From positions 1-23,703 of IMG/VR virus record IMGVR_UViG_3300008108_000663: 23,703 nt of DNA. One strand, given 5' to 3'. Shown here piece after piece: positions 22,886 to 23,703 of the stretch (position 1 is its first letter; the number at the start of each line of letters is the position of its first letter). This DNA is from a virus. The notes under the pieces are model-generated. The model made no database searches and had not been told where the DNA came from. It saw only the letters and a program-made list of their open reading frames with translations. The position numbers and the translations under genes were made by a program.

Positions 22886-22893
22886 TATTTATA
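22886..22893 (+). promoter_or_regulatory. TATTTATA motif before the SGNH hydrolase gene
   Basis: An exact copy 10 bases before the ATG. A second copy at 22873-22880 lies inside the end of the preceding gene. Confidence 0.5.
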
Positions 22894-22903
22894 TTTATTT
22901 AAT

Positions 22904-23695
22904 ATGAATCTTCAAGAACAAATATCAAGAATGAAGTCCATAATGGAATTAATGACCGAATCTAAAAATTCAATATTGGATGTAGATGATATGCGTATAT
23001 CAAATAGATATAATTCTGATGTTGTTAAATTGCAACAAGAATTGATCAAAAAAAAATACTACATAGGGAAATTTGGTGAAAATGGTGATGGTGTAGATGG
23101 GAAATATGGTCCTTTAACTAAATCAGCACATAAAGCATATAAAGATGGTATAACATCAGATGAATTTAATAAAAAATTTGATTTAAATTCTAAAAATAAT
23201 GTAAACGGAGAAACCATTTCCACTGATATTAAAAATATAATTATTGGTGATTCACAAACTCCTTATGTTGATATGAACACAACTAAAGCGAGTAGAATAT
23301 CTCGGAAACCTGGAAAAAGTTCATTATGGGAAGGAGGTAAGACAGTATCATGGTTGATATCCGCCTTAAAAGATTTTGATGAATCACCTAATGTAAATAA
23401 TGTTATAATTGTGATCGGTACAAATGGTGGATTTGGAAAATTCTCTACAGATAACATATCACAATTATTTAAATTATTAAAAAATAAATTTCCTAATGCT
23501 AAATTTTATGTTGTTCAAGGGTCTTGGGGATGGGGAGGTTTGAAAAATATTAAAGAAAAAGATGTTAGAAGTTACTACCAAAAATTCAAGGAACAAGGTG
23601 CGACTATTATTGATCCACCTATTGGTCCAATTGAACCTCATAGTAATAAACCAATATATAAAACTATTGGTAGTAAGATAGATGAACTTTTATAA
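22904..23695 (+). CDS. Peptidoglycan-binding SGNH hydrolase with capsid-targeting-like leader
   Basis: A 263-residue protein in three parts. Residues 1-19 form the leader MNLQEQISRMKSIMELMTE. Residues 38-82 form a peptidoglycan-binding domain (VVKLQQELIKK, DGVDGKYGPLTKSAHKAYK). Residues 110-263 form an SGNH/GDSL-type esterase: block I G115-D-S117, block III G172-T-N174, and a block V-like D237...H246 (IDPPIGPIEPHS), with Ser117, Asp237 and His246 as candidate catalytic residues. It likely removes acyl groups from cell-wall glycan or a surface polymer near peptidoglycan. The leader hints that it travels in the virion, which would suit entry rather than lysis. The C-terminus is complete. Confidence 0.82.
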   Translation: MNLQEQISRMKSIMELMTESKNSILDVDDMRISNRYNSDVVKLQQELIKKKYYIGKFGENGDGVDGKYGPLTKSAHKAYKDGITSDEFNKKFDLNSKNNVNGETISTDIKNIIIGDSQTPYVDMNTTKASRISRKPGKSSLWEGGKTVSWLISALKDFDESPNVNNVIIVIGTNGGFGKFSTDNISQLFKLLKNKFPNAKFYVVQGSWGWGGLKNIKEKDVRSYYQKFKEQGATIIDPPIGPIEPHSNKPIYKTIGSKIDELL

Positions 23696-23703
23696 TTATA
23701 ATT

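Overview
The window looks like part of the genome of a large, AT-rich tailed phage, probably T4-like, that infects a member of the Bacteroidetes (Flavobacteriia-like). Phage evidence: a collagen-containing tail-fibre-like gene, several homing endonuclease genes, a group I intron, many small unknown genes on frequently switching strands, and a peptidoglycan-binding hydrolase. Host evidence: the stable RNA genes sit behind promoters of the Bacteroidetes housekeeping type (TTTG, 19-20 bases, TAnnTTTG), and start codons mostly lack Shine-Dalgarno sequences. All functional assignments come from reading motifs; no database search was run.

Layout. 1-1722: end of a structural module (tail-fibre-like protein and the start of another gene, minus strand). 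1762-2955: three small plus-strand genes. 2960-4180: an RNA island with an initiator-like tRNA(CAT) and a very large structured RNA of about 0.9 kb that fits the GOLLD class of phage giant RNAs. 4179-5648: a CCA-adding enzyme, convergent with that RNA. 5769-7212: an HNH homing endonuclease gene inserted into the 5' end of a metallophosphoesterase gene, leaving a remnant of the old start upstream and a recoded start downstream. 7548-8129: a tmRNA gene whose T-loop is interrupted by a compact 192-base group I intron; it shares a bidirectional terminator with a convergent HNH endonuclease gene. 8829-13764: minus-strand genes, including a likely operon of four long proteins that may be virion-internal (hydrophobic toxin-pore-like segment, poly-Thr linker, one membrane span), and a small HExxH protease. 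13854-17408: small unknown genes, a GIY-YIG homing endonuclease, a coiled-coil protein and a GMP-reductase-like enzyme. 17409-19639: a ribbon-helix-helix regulator, a protein resembling nucleotide-modification-associated domain 1, a second HExxH protease and a P-loop kinase. 19748-23695: a membrane-anchored GAF-like protein and three long proteins with capsid-targeting-like leaders, the last a peptidoglycan-binding SGNH hydrolase.

Four threads tie the window together. (1) Translation: initiator-like tRNA, tmRNA and CCA-adding enzyme occur together, and neither RNA encodes its own CCA. (2) Two promoter classes: host-type promoters plus a boxA-like AGTTCTTTRAA leader drive the stable RNAs, while a strand-oriented TATTTATA motif sits 3-28 bases (mostly 3-5) before about a dozen protein starts. 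(3) Eight proteins, including the CCA enzyme, begin with a short leader ending in a hydrophobic residue-X-Glu, like the capsid-targeting peptides that the T4 prohead protease removes; they may be packaged in the head. (4) Selfish DNA: three homing endonuclease genes, each with its start codon inside a hairpin, and one group I intron.
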